Positions 1 through 6,774 of a stretch of 6,774 nt of DNA are shown here, in pieces. The notes below the pieces were generated by a model. It worked only from the letters and a program-made list of their open reading frames with translations, searched no databases and was not told the origin of the DNA. The position numbers and the translations under genes are program-made. The stretch lies in NCBI GenBank assembly GCA_003527885.1, contig DPWB01000005.1, forward strand, positions 1-6,774. The letters are read 5' to 3'. Within the stretch, counting starts at the first letter, position 1. Each line of letters starts with the position of its first letter. The DNA is from Candidatus Competibacteraceae bacterium. GTDB taxonomy: Bacteria > Pseudomonadota > Gammaproteobacteria > Competibacterales > Competibacteraceae.

Positions 1-1416
1 CGGTTCGCGGCCGCCGTCGGCGCGCAACAGACCGGGGTCGAAGCGGACATAGCCGTTCTCGTCGGTCAACGCCTTGCCCAATTCGCTGTTATTGCGGGCG
101 TACAGGCGCAATTCCAGTTTGGCCAGCGGTCGGGTGGTGGCCAGCGAGCGCGCGAAAACGTGCAGGCCGTCGCCGCCGCGCAGGGTAAACAGACCGATGT
201 CGGAGACGACCAGCCATTGGGTGGCCCGATCCTGGTCGCCGTCCGGGTCTACCTTGATCGGTTCGGCGGCGGCGATGTAAATGCCCGGCTGCGGGTCGCG
301 CAGAATGTCGCTGACCGGGATGGCGGTGGTGGTTTCCTGATTGCGTTCGCCGCCGGCCAGCGTCAGGGTTCCCTCCCAGACCAGCTCCCCGGACTGCTGG
401 CTGATATCCTGGAGGTCGCTGCCGTCCAAAAGCCGGCTGATGCGACGGCTTTGTATTTGCTGTAACAGATTGCGGTCGTTGATGCGTAGCACGCGCAACC
501 GTGCCGAGTCGAGGTTGACGCTGACCAGCGGCAGTTGCTGGCCGCCGCTTTTCGGCAGCACGTAGCTGGCGCCGCGAAAGCCCAGCGTCGGCTTGCGGTC
601 TTCGACCCGGACGGTGAAATCTTGGGCGGCGCGGGTTTTCTCGCCCGTCGCCGAAGGGATGCCGGCCCGCGCGTTGAGGGTGTAACTCTGGCCGTGACTG
701 ACGCCCTCGACGCAAAGCTGTTGTCCCTGGGCGCTGGCCACCGGCTGGATAGCCGGTTGGATGACCAGATAATCCTCGTAATGCAACTGCCGCCCCTTGG
801 CGAGATCGTCGGAGAACTTGAGACAGATTTTCGGCAACGCGCTGTCGGATTCGACCTCGACGCCCTTGATCTGAAAAGCGTTGGCGTCGACCAGTTCCCG
901 GTAGCGCTTGGCGATGCGGGGGCTGTCTTCCAGCTCCAGCGCTTCGCGAAAGGCGGCGATGGCCTTCTTGGGTTCTTTGTCGCGATCGTACAGCTCGCCC
1001 AACCGGAACAGCGCGCGGGCGCGTTCGTGCGGGATGCGCGCGGCCTGCAAGGCGTTCCAAGCGGATTGCAAGGTCCGTTCCTGCGGGCGTTTGCGGGTTT
1101 CTTCATTATTGTTCTTGTCCGATTCCGCCTTCGCTTGCCACATCTGGCTCAGGCTCAGCCAGGTCGGGGTTTGGTCGGCGCCGGCGGCGATGGCGGTTTC
1201 GTAACCGGCGACGGCGGCGGTCCAGTTTTTCTGGCGCGCTTGCTGCTCCGCCTGTTGCAGTAGTGCAGCGCCCGGCTGGCCGCCAGCGTCGCGGCTTTCG
1301 CGGATCGCTTGCAGGTATTGAGCCGCCGGCACGGCAAGGGCCATATCTTCAAGCGCGCCGGCGCTCGGGGACAGCAGCAGCGCCAACAGAACGGACAGGC
1401 AAGGCAAGCGACGCAT
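1..1416 (-). CDS. Alpha-2-macroglobulin family protein, N-terminal part (runs off the window)
   Basis: This gene reads leftward from an ATG at 1416-1414 and stays open to base 1, giving 472 residues; the C-terminus is missing. Residues 1-21 form a Sec signal peptide (Arg2-Arg3, a Leu-rich core, then AGA before LED). The only early Cys is Cys6, so there is no lipobox and the product is probably a soluble or loosely attached periplasmic protein. Residues about 50-80 and 131-165 look like TPR-type helical repeats. From about residue 181 the sequence resembles the N-terminal part of the large bacterial macroglobulins: Cys198 and Cys235 could form a disulfide, YVLPKSGGQQLPLVSVNLD (285-303) resembles a conserved segment, and SDIGLFTL (405-412) leads into a macroglobulin (MG) beta-sandwich. 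The family is thought to trap proteases in the periplasm, often alongside penicillin-binding protein 1C. The bait region and any thioester motif lie outside the window. The start is supported by the signal peptide and a good Shine-Dalgarno site. The family call rests on remembered resemblance to homologues. Confidence 0.85.
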   Translation of the reverse strand, partial: MRRLPCLSVLLALLLSPSAGALEDMALAVPAAQYLQAIRESRDAGGQPGAALLQQAEQQARQKNWTAAVAGYETAIAAGADQTPTWLSLSQMWQAKAESDKNNNEETRKRPQERTLQSAWNALQAARIPHERARALFRLGELYDRDKEPKKAIAAFREALELEDSPRIAKRYRELVDANAFQIKGVEVESDSALPKICLKFSDDLAKGRQLHYEDYLVIQPAIQPVASAQGQQLCVEGVSHGQSYTLNARAGIPSATGEKTRAAQDFTVRVEDRKPTLGFRGASYVLPKSGGQQLPLVSVNLDSARLRVLRINDRNLLQQIQSRRISRLLDGSDLQDISQQSGELVWEGTLTLAGGERNQETTTAIPVSDILRDPQPGIYIAAAEPIKVDPDGDQDRATQWLVVSDIGLFTLRGGDGLHVFARSLATTRPLAKLELRLYARNNSELGKALTDENGYVRFDPGLLRADGGREP

Positions 1417-1422
1417 CGTGAG

Positions 1423-1428
1423 CTCCTT
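1423..1428 (-). promoter_or_regulatory. Ribosome binding site of the macroglobulin gene
   Basis: On the minus strand this reads AAGGAG, followed by six bases and then the ATG at 1416-1414. It is a near-perfect Shine-Dalgarno sequence at good spacing. It fixes the start immediately before the signal peptide. Confidence 0.8.
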
Positions 1429-1560
1429 GAGGGCGGGTTGTCAGCTCGGCGGTGGCGGCCGGTCTGATGACCGCCGTTAGCCGGCCGGGCTAGCCCCTTA
1501 ATGATAGGCTGCCGTTGGATTGGGCGCCTCGGGCGAAGCCGATGCGTGTATCATGGCGAA

Positions 1561-1619
1561 AAGTGGTTTGTTATGAAAAAATATTGTGAGAACGTTAATT
1601 TCAACCTATTGGTTTCACC
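1561..1619 (+). promoter_or_regulatory. AT-rich probable promoter region of rppH-ptsP
   Basis: Bases 1561-1620 are only about one third G+C, in a window that is otherwise well over half G+C. This is what a promoter needing easy melting would look like. Candidate elements are weak. TTGTGA (1584-1589) and TATTGG (1607-1612) are 17 bp apart and would place the transcript start at about the GTG itself. TTGTTA (1568-1573) is another -35-like hexamer but lacks a well-spaced -10. The exact promoter is uncertain; that the tract is regulatory is an inference from composition and position. Confidence 0.4.
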
Positions 1620-2468
1620 GTGATCGACTCGGAGGGTTATCGGCTTAACGTCGGCATCATCCTGTGCAACGAACAGGGGCGCTTGTTCTGGGCGAGACGG
1701 ATCGGGCAACGGTCCTGGCAGTTTCCCCAGGGTGGCATCCAGCGGGATGAGTCGCCCGAGCAGGCCATGTTTCGCGAACTGGCCGAAGAGGTCGGCCTGC
1801 GCCCGGAGCACGTGCAGGTGATCGGCTGCACCAAGGGTTGGCTGCGCTACCGGTTGCCCAAGCATTTGGTCCGTCAGGGCGGCAGGCCGCCCTGCATCGG
1901 CCAGAAGCAGGTCTGGTTTTTGCTGCGGATGCTGGGAAAAGAGGACGCGGTACGGCTGGATTTGTCCGAACGACCCGAGTTCGATCATTGGGAATGGGTG
2001 GATTATTGGTATCCGCTGCGGGCGGTGGTGCCGTTCAAACGCCATGTTTACTGGCGGGCGCTGCGCGAGCTGGCGCCGCTGTTGGTGGCCCTCTACCAGC
2101 CGGGAATGGCCGCCGCGAAGTCGGCAACCGCGCTCCGCGGTGCGACGGGAGGAAGGGGGCTCGGGCCGCTCGAAAAAACTTCTCCGCCCCTGCCGGCCGG
2201 TCGTATTGCGGCGAGCGCGGCCGGCGCCGCCGTGGGGCGAAAACCGGGATCGACCCCGGCGGCGGCGCCCAGGCAGCCGGTCATCCTGCCGCTGCGGCGG
2301 GTGGAGACCTCCCAGCATCCGGTCATTACCCGGATGGTCATTTCGATCCGGCGCTTGGAAGTTCCAGGCTCGATCCCGGTCGCGCCGGCCTTGGAGCACC
2401 CGGCTCCCGTCGCCGCCTTGGACGATGGCCGGTCGTCGCGCTCGACGGTGTTCGGGCCGCGCCGCTGA
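1620..2468 (+). CDS. rppH: RNA pyrophosphohydrolase RppH (Nudix hydrolase) with a long C-terminal extension
   Basis: RppH removes pyrophosphate from the 5' end of primary transcripts, leaving a monophosphate that RNase E uses to start mRNA decay in the cytoplasm. Residues 1-160 follow E. coli RppH closely: [17 protein letters not shown] at the start, SWQFPQGG (32-39), the Nudix box with Gly38, Glu44, Arg52, Glu53, Glu56, Glu57 and Gly59 all present, then GWLRYRLPK (73-81), [11 protein letters not shown] (92-102) and YWYPL (129-133). The start is GTG at 1620. An in-frame TAA at 1596-1598 and homology at residue 1 leave almost no alternative, although no Shine-Dalgarno site precedes it. The product is 282 residues against about 176 in E. 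coli. Residues 161-282 are Pro/Ala/Arg-rich with no recognised domain, probably disordered, and encoded by DNA rich in inverted repeats. It is followed after 54 nt by ptsP and is probably cotranscribed with it. The family call is very secure; any role for the tail is unknown. Confidence 0.95.
   Translation: MIDSEGYRLNVGIILCNEQGRLFWARRIGQRSWQFPQGGIQRDESPEQAMFRELAEEVGLRPEHVQVIGCTKGWLRYRLPKHLVRQGGRPPCIGQKQVWFLLRMLGKEDAVRLDLSERPEFDHWEWVDYWYPLRAVVPFKRHVYWRALRELAPLLVALYQPGMAAAKSATALRGATGGRGLGPLEKTSPPLPAGRIAASAAGAAVGRKPGSTPAAAPRQPVILPLRRVETSQHPVITRMVISIRRLEVPGSIPVAPALEHPAPVAALDDGRSSRSTVFGPRR
2127..2141. repeat. Short perfect hairpin within the rppH 3' part
   Basis: ACCGCG (2127-2132) and CGCGGT (2136-2141) are perfect reverse complements around a CTC loop. 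The hairpin sits at the start of the non-conserved tail of rppH, just after the end of the Nudix fold. No U-tract follows, so it does not look like a terminator. Confidence 0.45.
2243..2380. repeat. Inverted repeat pair, 11 bp arms
   Basis: ACCGGGATCGA (2243-2253) and TCGATCCCGGT (2370-2380) are perfect reverse complements, 116 bp apart. Both lie in the part of rppH that encodes the non-conserved C-terminal tail. They flank the cluster of ATCCGG/CCGGAT elements at 2316-2351. Eleven bases is short enough to arise by chance somewhere in GC-rich DNA, but the nesting is suggestive. Confidence 0.45.
2316..2351. repeat. REP-like cluster of alternating ATCCGG/CCGGAT palindromic units
   Basis: CATCCGG (2316-2322) and CCGGATG (2330-2336) form a perfect 7-bp stem with a 7-nt loop. 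A third unit, ATCCGG (2346-2351), can pair instead with the middle one (2330-2335) across a 10-nt loop. GGTCATT occurs directly repeated at 2321-2327 and 2336-2342. The arrangement resembles small interspersed palindromic elements but lies inside the rppH reading frame. Whether it is a member of a genomic repeat family cannot be told from one copy. Confidence 0.4.
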
Positions 2469-2510
2469 TCCCGGCGTCAGCCGTTTCCGCTTCGCTGCCT
2501 GTCGCCTATT

Positions 2511-2514
2511 GAGG
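2511..2514 (+). promoter_or_regulatory. Ribosome binding site of ptsP
   Basis: GAGG is followed by eight bases and then the ATG at 2523. It is a usable Shine-Dalgarno core at normal spacing. It agrees with the N-terminus expected from E. coli PtsP, which also begins with a short helix before the GAF domain. Confidence 0.6.
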
Positions 2515-2522
2515 ATGGTTCC

Positions 2523-4787
2523 ATGCTGGATACCCTGCGGCGCATCGTTCAGGACATCAACGCCACCCGCGATCTGAGTGAAGCGCTCAATTTGACCGTC
2601 ACCCAGGTCAAGGCCGCCATCCATACCGACGTGTGCTCGGTTTACATCAGCGATCACGCCCGCCGCGAGCATGTCTTGATGGCCACCGACGGCCTGCGCC
2701 CCGGCGCGATCGGCAAGGTCCGACTGAAATTCGAGCAGGGCCTCACCGGCTTGGCGGCCAGCCGGGCCGAACCGGTCAACATCGAAAACGCCCCGGCCCA
2801 CCCCGCGTTCCGTTATATCGCCGCTACCGGCGAAGCGCCGTTTCACGGCTTTATCGGCGTGCCGATCATCCGCCGGCGCCGGGTATTGGGGGTGTTGGTG
2901 GCGCAACAGCGCGAGCAGCGCAAGTACACCTCCGACGAAGAATCGTTTCTGATGGCCTTGGCCGCGCAATTGGCCGGGTGCATCAACCAAGCGGAAATCC
3001 GCCAGGCGCTGGAGCGGTGCGACGGCGACGCCTTGTCGAGCACGCTGTTTTTGGAAGGGACGGCCAGCGCGCGTGGCCTGGCGCTCGGCGAGGCGGTGGT
3101 GGTGTTTCCGGCCACCGCGCTGGACCGGGTGCCCGATAAGGACATCGAGAATACCGAAGCCGAGGCGGCGAACTTTCGCCAGGCGGTGGCGGCGGAGCTG
3201 GCCGAATTGCAGCGGGTCAGCGAGCGGATGCGGCTGTTGCTGTCGGCCGGCGACCGGGCGCTGTTCGACGCTTATGCCCTGCTGTTGAGCAGCGACAGTT
3301 TGGTCAACGGCACCCTGGATCGGATCCAGGCCGGCAATTGGGCGCCGGGCGCCTTGCGGGCCACCGTCTTTGAGTACGCCGATATCTTCGCGGAGATGGA
3401 CGATCCCTATTTGAAAGAGCGCTCCGCCGATATTCTGGATCTCGGACAGCGGCTGCTGGATCGCTTGAAAACCGATCAAGTGACGGAGCGCAGCTATCCC
3501 GACAACACGATCTTGATGGGGGAGGAGATCGGCGTTTCCCAGTTGCTGGACGTGCCGACCGAGAAATTGAAGGGCTTGGTCTCGGTGCGCGGCACCGGCA
3601 CTTCTCATGTCGCCCTGCTGTCGCGCGGTCTGGGCATACCGGCGGTGTTCGGCGTCAGCAATCTGCCGCCCGGCCGCCTGGATGGGCGCGAGGTCGTGGT
3701 GGACGGCTACACGATGCGGGTTTGCATCCAGCCCAGCCCGGCGCTGCGCCAGGAATATGTGAAGCTGATCGCCGAGGAAGCCAAGCTTTCTCGGGATTTG
3801 CAATACTTGCGCGATCTGCCGGCGGAAACCGTGGACGGGCGCCGGCTGGAGCTCCACGCCAATTCCGGGCTGTTCGCCGACATCGCCGCCGCCCGCAACA
3901 GCGGGGTGGAGGGCGTTGGCTTATACCGCTCGGAGCTGCACTTTTTCCTGCGCGACCGCTTTCCGGACGAGGAGGAGCAGACCACCATCTATACCCGGGT
4001 TTTGGGCATGATGCACCCGCACCCCGTGGTCATGCGCACCTTGGATGTGGGGGGCGACAAACCGCTACCGTATTTCCCCATCGTCGAACAAAACCCGTTT
4101 CTGGGTTGGCGCGGCATTCGCATCAGCCTGGATCAGCCCGATCTGTTCAAGTCGCAGTTGCGGGCGATGCTGCGGGCCGGGACGGTTTATTCCAATTTGT
4201 CGATCCTGTTTCCGATGATCAGCAGCGTCGGCGAATTGCGCGACGCGCTGGAATTGCTGCACTGCGCGCGGGCCGAGTTGCGGGAGGGAGGCGTGGCGGT
4301 CAAAAATCCGCGCGTCGGCATCATGGTGGAGGTGCCCTCGGCGGTTTACCAGATCGATACCTTGATCCAAATGGTGGATTTCGCCTCGGTCGGCAGCAAC
4401 GATCTGACTCAGTATCTGTTGGCGGTGGACCGCAACAACGACCGGGTCGCCAAGCTGTACGACCCGTTGCACCCCGCCGTGTTGGCGGCTATCCGCCATG
4501 TCGTGGAGCGCGGGCAGGCCGCCGGACGACCGATCGGTATTTGCGGCGAAATGGCGGGCGATCCAGCGTCGGCCTTGCTGCTGCTGGCGATGGGTGTCAA
4601 CAGTTTGAGCATGAACCTGGGCAGCGTCCTCAAGATCAAGTGGATGATTCGCAGTATCGGCTACGACGCGGCCCGCGAGTTGTTGGCGGAAGTCATGGCC
4701 TCCGACAACGCCGCCGCCATCCGCAAGCGCGCCAACGCTTTTCTTGACGAACACGGTTTGAGCGGATTGCTGCGCGTGCGCAAGTAG
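2523..4787 (+). CDS. ptsP: Phosphoenolpyruvate-protein phosphotransferase PtsP (enzyme I-Ntr)
   Basis: PtsP autophosphorylates with phosphoenolpyruvate on a histidine and passes the phosphate to NPr (PtsO) and then EIIA-Ntr (PtsN). This cytoplasmic regulatory relay is linked to nitrogen, potassium and envelope control, not to sugar uptake. The 754 residues compare with 748 in E. coli. Order of domains: GAF about 17-156 (DVCSVYISDHARRE at 36-49, FIGVPIIRRR at 110-119), enzyme I N-terminal region about 175-300, phospho-histidine domain with GTGTSHVALLSRGLGIPAV carrying His362, then the PEP-binding barrel about 425-720. Barrel landmarks are GLYRSEL with Arg469, MRTLDVGGDKPLPYF with Arg505, the PEP-enzyme signature DFASVGSNDLTQYLLAVDR beginning at Asp619, and GICGEMAGD with catalytic Cys674. 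All key residues are present, so it should be active. In studied homologues the GAF domain responds to glutamine and 2-oxoglutarate. It lies 54 nt after rppH, the pairing known from E. coli. NPr and EIIA-Ntr genes are not in the window. Confidence 0.96.
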   Translation: MLDTLRRIVQDINATRDLSEALNLTVTQVKAAIHTDVCSVYISDHARREHVLMATDGLRPGAIGKVRLKFEQGLTGLAASRAEPVNIENAPAHPAFRYIAATGEAPFHGFIGVPIIRRRRVLGVLVAQQREQRKYTSDEESFLMALAAQLAGCINQAEIRQALERCDGDALSSTLFLEGTASARGLALGEAVVVFPATALDRVPDKDIENTEAEAANFRQAVAAELAELQRVSERMRLLLSAGDRALFDAYALLLSSDSLVNGTLDRIQAGNWAPGALRATVFEYADIFAEMDDPYLKERSADILDLGQRLLDRLKTDQVTERSYPDNTILMGEEIGVSQLLDVPTEKLKGLVSVRGTGTSHVALLSRGLGIPAVFGVSNLPPGRLDGREVVVDGYTMRVCIQPSPALRQEYVKLIAEEAKLSRDLQYLRDLPAETVDGRRLELHANSGLFADIAAARNSGVEGVGLYRSELHFFLRDRFPDEEEQTTIYTRVLGMMHPHPVVMRTLDVGGDKPLPYFPIVEQNPFLGWRGIRISLDQPDLFKSQLRAMLRAGTVYSNLSILFPMISSVGELRDALELLHCARAELREGGVAVKNPRVGIMVEVPSAVYQIDTLIQMVDFASVGSNDLTQYLLAVDRNNDRVAKLYDPLHPAVLAAIRHVVERGQAAGRPIGICGEMAGDPASALLLLAMGVNSLSMNLGSVLKIKWMIRSIGYDAARELLAEVMASDNAAAIRKRANAFLDEHGLSGLLRVRK

Positions 4788-4798
4788 CTGGGCGGGCG

Positions 4799-4833
4799 GT
4801 GGGGGCCGGCGCTCGGGTTGGCCGGTCGCCCAC
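4799..4833. terminator. Stem-loop in the convergent gap between ptsP and the kinase gene
   Basis: Bases 4799-4810 and 4821-4833 can form a 12-pair stem: GTGGG with CCCAC at the base, a single bulged G at 4828, then GGCCGGC with GCCGGTC including one G-U pair. The loop is about 10 nt. The hairpin lies wholly inside the 48-bp space between the two stop codons (4787 and 4836), where a shared, two-way transcript end is expected. There is no T-tract on either side, so it is not a textbook intrinsic terminator. It may instead mark or protect mRNA 3' ends. Confidence 0.5.
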
Positions 4834-4835
4834 GT

Positions 4836-6774
4836 TCAGTGCCGCTCTCTGGACGAATCGAGTGTTTCGAGCTCGGCCATCACTTCGGCATGGGCGTCAT
4901 CCAGTTCCGCCCATGACTGCTCGCTGGGCCCAGCCGAGTTCAAAAGTCCTTGTTCGGCCGCGCGCGCCGCCGCTTGGAGCCGGTTCGCGCCCACCGTGCC
5001 AGCGGTGGACTTCAAGGTATGGGCCAGCCGATGCGCGAGTGTCCTATCGCCAGCGGCCAACGCTTGTCGGATGCGTTGCAGGGTATCGGCTTCGGTCTGA
5101 CGGAACAAAGCGAGCAGTTTTTTCAGCAGCGCCTCGTTGTTGCCGAGCCGACCGAGCGCGGTGGCAATATCCAGCACGGCGGGTACGGGGAGCGGCGCCG
5201 TCGGCGTGGGGGGGGCGGATGCCGGCTTTTCGGGCGGGCGCGGCGTGCGGTCGGCGGACTGGAAGCCCGAGTTGCAAAGCGCTCGCGCCAGTTTGGTGAA
5301 CAGCTCATCGACCTTGATGGGCTTGCCGATGTGGTCGTTCATACCGGCGGCGCTACAGTGTTCGATATCCGTCTGAAACACGTTGGCGGTCAGGGCGATG
5401 ATCGGCGTGTCCTTGAAACGCGGGATTTTTCGGAGTTTCCGCGTCGCCTGGAGTCCGTCCATCACCGGCATTTGAATATCCATCAGAATCACGTCGAAGT
5501 CTCGTTCGCACGCCGTAACGATGGCTTTCAGCCCGTTTTCGCTCAAGGTCACTTCGAGGTGCGCTTTCTCCAACAGCTCCCGGATGATTTGCTGGTTGAT
5601 GGCGTTGTCCTCGGCGACCAGGACGCGCGCCCCGCACAGGCGGTCGAGATCGGCTTGGGCGACGGTGGATCGCACGCCGGTTCGGGCGAGGTGTTCGCCG
5701 GTCTGATCTTCCAACCGCGTGAAAGTCGCCGAAAAATGGAAGGTGCTGCCCCGGCCGTATTCGCTGTTCACACAAATCTCACCACCCATCAACTCGACCA
5801 ACCGCTTGGAAATGGCCAGACCCAAGCCGGTGCCGCCATACTTTCGGGTGGTTGAGGAGTCCGCCTGTGAAAAGGCCTGAAACAAGCGTCGTTGCTGCTC
5901 TGAAGTCAGGCCGATGCCGGTATCGGCAACGGAATAACGCAGCACGACGTTTTCGGCGGACTCCGCTTCAACGGCGACATGCGCCGTCACGCCGCCGCGT
6001 TCCGTGAATTTGACGGCATTGCTGGCCAAATTCATCAGCACCTGCTCCAGCCGGAGCGGATCGCCCTGGAGATAGCGGGGCGCTTTGGGGTCGATTCGGA
6101 TCGTGAAGTCGAGCTGTTTTTCCCGGGCCTGCGCGCCGATGATGCTATCCAAATGCTCCATGACGTGATGCAGGTCGAAATCCACGCTTTCCAGAGAGAT
6201 TTGGCCGGCCTCGATCTTGGAAAAATCGAGGATGTCGTTGAGGATGTTCAATAGCAATCCGGCGGAATCAGTGATTTTATTCAGGTATTCGTGCTGTTTT
6301 TCCGGTGGCGCCTCCAGGCCCAGATGAGTCAATCCGAGAATGGCGTTCATGGGCGTGCGGATTTCATGGCTCATGTTGGCCAAAAATACGCTTTTGGCGC
6401 GGTTGGCCGAGTCGGCTTCGTGTTTGGCCGCCAGCGCCGCTTCTTTCGAAGCGGTCAGGTTCTTGACCAGCGCTTCGTTCTCGAAGCGAAAGCGCTGGCT
6501 GTCGGCGAGGTTGAGCCGATAGCGGTTGGCGCTGGAAATCCAGGTGTAAAGTTCTAGCAGGGCGGCGATGGCGATGATCGAGTAGATGGATTGGCCCTTG
6601 AGCACGAAAATCAGGCTGAGGAGTAAGACGATGGGGCTGGCATAGAGGGCAAACGCTCCCGCCAGTGGGGCCTGCATGGGGAGCGCGGCCGTACTTACGC
6701 CGACCAGCATCAGGCACAGAAACAGCTCGTAGCTGGGATTGTTCGTCGGATAGAACCAAATGGCGGCGTTGCCC
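4836..6774 (-). CDS. Membrane-bound hybrid sensor histidine kinase (HisKA-HATPase-REC-HPt), N-terminus outside the window
   Basis: This gene reads leftward and is open from the right edge to a TGA at 4838-4836, leaving 645 visible residues. The true start is beyond base 6774: the frame upstream of the internal ATG at 6710 continues as [18 protein letters not shown], which looks like part of a membrane sensor region. Visible order, numbered from codon 6773: hydrophobic segments about 16-32, 38-58 and 63-81; a coiled linker about 84-126; HisKA with SHEIRTP and phospho-acceptor His136; HATPase with Asn252, DTGIG from Asp284 and GGTGLGL at 313-319; a receiver domain about 383-499 with Glu388-Asp389, phospho-acceptor Asp432, Thr462 and Lys484; a Pro/Ala-rich linker; and a C-terminal HPt domain with HTLKST carrying His585. 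This is a BarA-like layout for a His-Asp-His phosphorelay to a separate response regulator, which is not in the window. No periplasmic ligand domain is visible, so the signal is unknown. The gene converges on ptsP. Confidence 0.93.
   Translation of the reverse strand, partial: GNAAIWFYPTNNPSYELFLCLMLVGVSTAALPMQAPLAGAFALYASPIVLLLSLIFVLKGQSIYSIIAIAALLELYTWISSANRYRLNLADSQRFRFENEALVKNLTASKEAALAAKHEADSANRAKSVFLANMSHEIRTPMNAILGLTHLGLEAPPEKQHEYLNKITDSAGLLLNILNDILDFSKIEAGQISLESVDFDLHHVMEHLDSIIGAQAREKQLDFTIRIDPKAPRYLQGDPLRLEQVLMNLASNAVKFTERGGVTAHVAVEAESAENVVLRYSVADTGIGLTSEQQRRLFQAFSQADSSTTRKYGGTGLGLAISKRLVELMGGEICVNSEYGRGSTFHFSATFTRLEDQTGEHLARTGVRSTVAQADLDRLCGARVLVAEDNAINQQIIRELLEKAHLEVTLSENGLKAIVTACERDFDVILMDIQMPVMDGLQATRKLRKIPRFKDTPIIALTANVFQTDIEHCSAAGMNDHIGKPIKVDELFTKLARALCNSGFQSADRTPRPPEKPASAPPTPTAPLPVPAVLDIATALGRLGNNEALLKKLLALFRQTEADTLQRIRQALAAGDRTLAHRLAHTLKSTAGTVGANRLQAAARAAEQGLLNSAGPSEQSWAELDDAHAEVMAELETLDSSRERH

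Larger units (their letters stand above)
1417..1619. other. Divergent intergenic region between the macroglobulin gene and rppH
   Basis: About 200 bp separate two divergently read genes, so the region should carry promoters for both. The half next to the macroglobulin gene is GC-rich and contains small dyads: CGGCGGT (1447-1453) against ACCGCCG (1470-1476), TAGCC (1478-1482) against GGCTA (1488-1492), and the perfect palindrome GGGCTAGCCC (1487-1496). On the minus strand TATCAT (1506-1501) resembles a -10 box for the macroglobulin gene, but I find no matching -35. The half next to rppH is AT-rich and is listed separately. No open frame here looks coding. Confidence 0.6.

Noticed and set aside
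89..1263. Several open frames of 240-320 codons on both strands across the macroglobulin gene
   Set aside because: They are shadows of the macroglobulin reading frame, which has a signal peptide, a Shine-Dalgarno site and family-like sequence. Their translations are Arg/Pro/Ala-rich without motifs.
1573..1588. ATG at 1573 and GTG at 1586 as alternative rppH starts
   Set aside because: Neither is in frame with rppH, and an in-frame TAA lies at 1596-1598.
1551..3857. A 768-codon open frame on the minus strand, antisense to rppH and the first half of ptsP
   Set aside because: It overlaps two unmistakable genes on the other strand, its translation is rich in Arg, His, Gln and Pro without a recognisable domain, and long antisense frames are expected in GC-rich coding DNA.
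3722..4747. A 341-codon forward open frame inside ptsP
   Set aside because: It is out of frame with ptsP across the conserved PEP-binding barrel, and its translation is low-complexity Arg/Gly/Ala-rich sequence.
4950..5855. A 301-codon forward open frame opposite the kinase gene
   Set aside because: It is antisense to the receiver and HPt domains of the kinase, which are clearly real. No domain or ribosome binding site supports it.
6708..6710. ATG at 6710-6708 as the start of the histidine kinase
   Set aside because: The frame stays open upstream to the window edge and encodes sequence that fits the membrane region, and this ATG falls within a hydrophobic segment. The real start is most likely outside the window.
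1..6774. CRISPR array, tRNA, insertion sequence or phage/defence genes
   Set aside because: No regularly spaced direct repeats, cloverleaf, transposase-like protein or terminal repeats with target duplications were seen. All four genes belong to common cellular families.

Overview
The window is a GC-rich (roughly 60-65 % by eye) piece of chromosome, most likely from a gammaproteobacterium. The main reason is the adjacent rppH-ptsP pair, which is also adjacent in Escherichia coli. I cannot name a genus from the sequence alone. Four protein-coding genes fill almost the whole window, and two of them run off its ends. I see no tRNA, rRNA, CRISPR array, insertion sequence or phage gene.

Layout: (1) Positions 1-1416, minus strand: the first 472 residues of a large periplasmic alpha-2-macroglobulin-family protein with a Sec signal peptide and a TPR-like N-terminal region; its C-terminus lies outside the window. 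(2) Positions 1417-1619: a divergent intergenic region of about 200 bp. Its rppH-proximal 60 bp are strikingly AT-rich and probably carry the promoter. (3) Positions 1620-2468, plus strand: rppH, the RNA 5'-pyrophosphohydrolase of mRNA decay, with a GTG start, a perfect Nudix box and an unusual 122-residue Pro/Ala/Arg-rich C-terminal extension full of inverted repeats. (4) Positions 2523-4787, plus strand: ptsP, the GAF-containing enzyme I of the nitrogen-related phosphotransferase system, complete. (5) Positions 4788-4835: a 48-bp convergent gap containing a strong stem-loop. (6) Positions 4836-6774, minus strand: a membrane-bound hybrid sensor histidine kinase (membrane segments, HisKA, HATPase, receiver, HPt) whose N-terminus lies outside the window.

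How the genes work together: rppH and ptsP are probably one transcription unit (54-nt gap, same strand, conserved pairing). RppH starts decay of primary transcripts by removing pyrophosphate from the 5' end, and PtsP feeds phosphate from phosphoenolpyruvate into the NPr/EIIA-Ntr regulatory chain. The NPr and EIIA-Ntr genes are not in this window. The macroglobulin and the kinase are separate units on the opposite strand, with no visible functional link to rppH-ptsP. The window looks like ordinary core chromosome. The least ordinary parts are the repeat-laden tail of rppH, the lack of a ribosome binding site before its GTG start, and the compact hairpin between ptsP and the kinase gene. I did not find evidence of a new multi-gene system.
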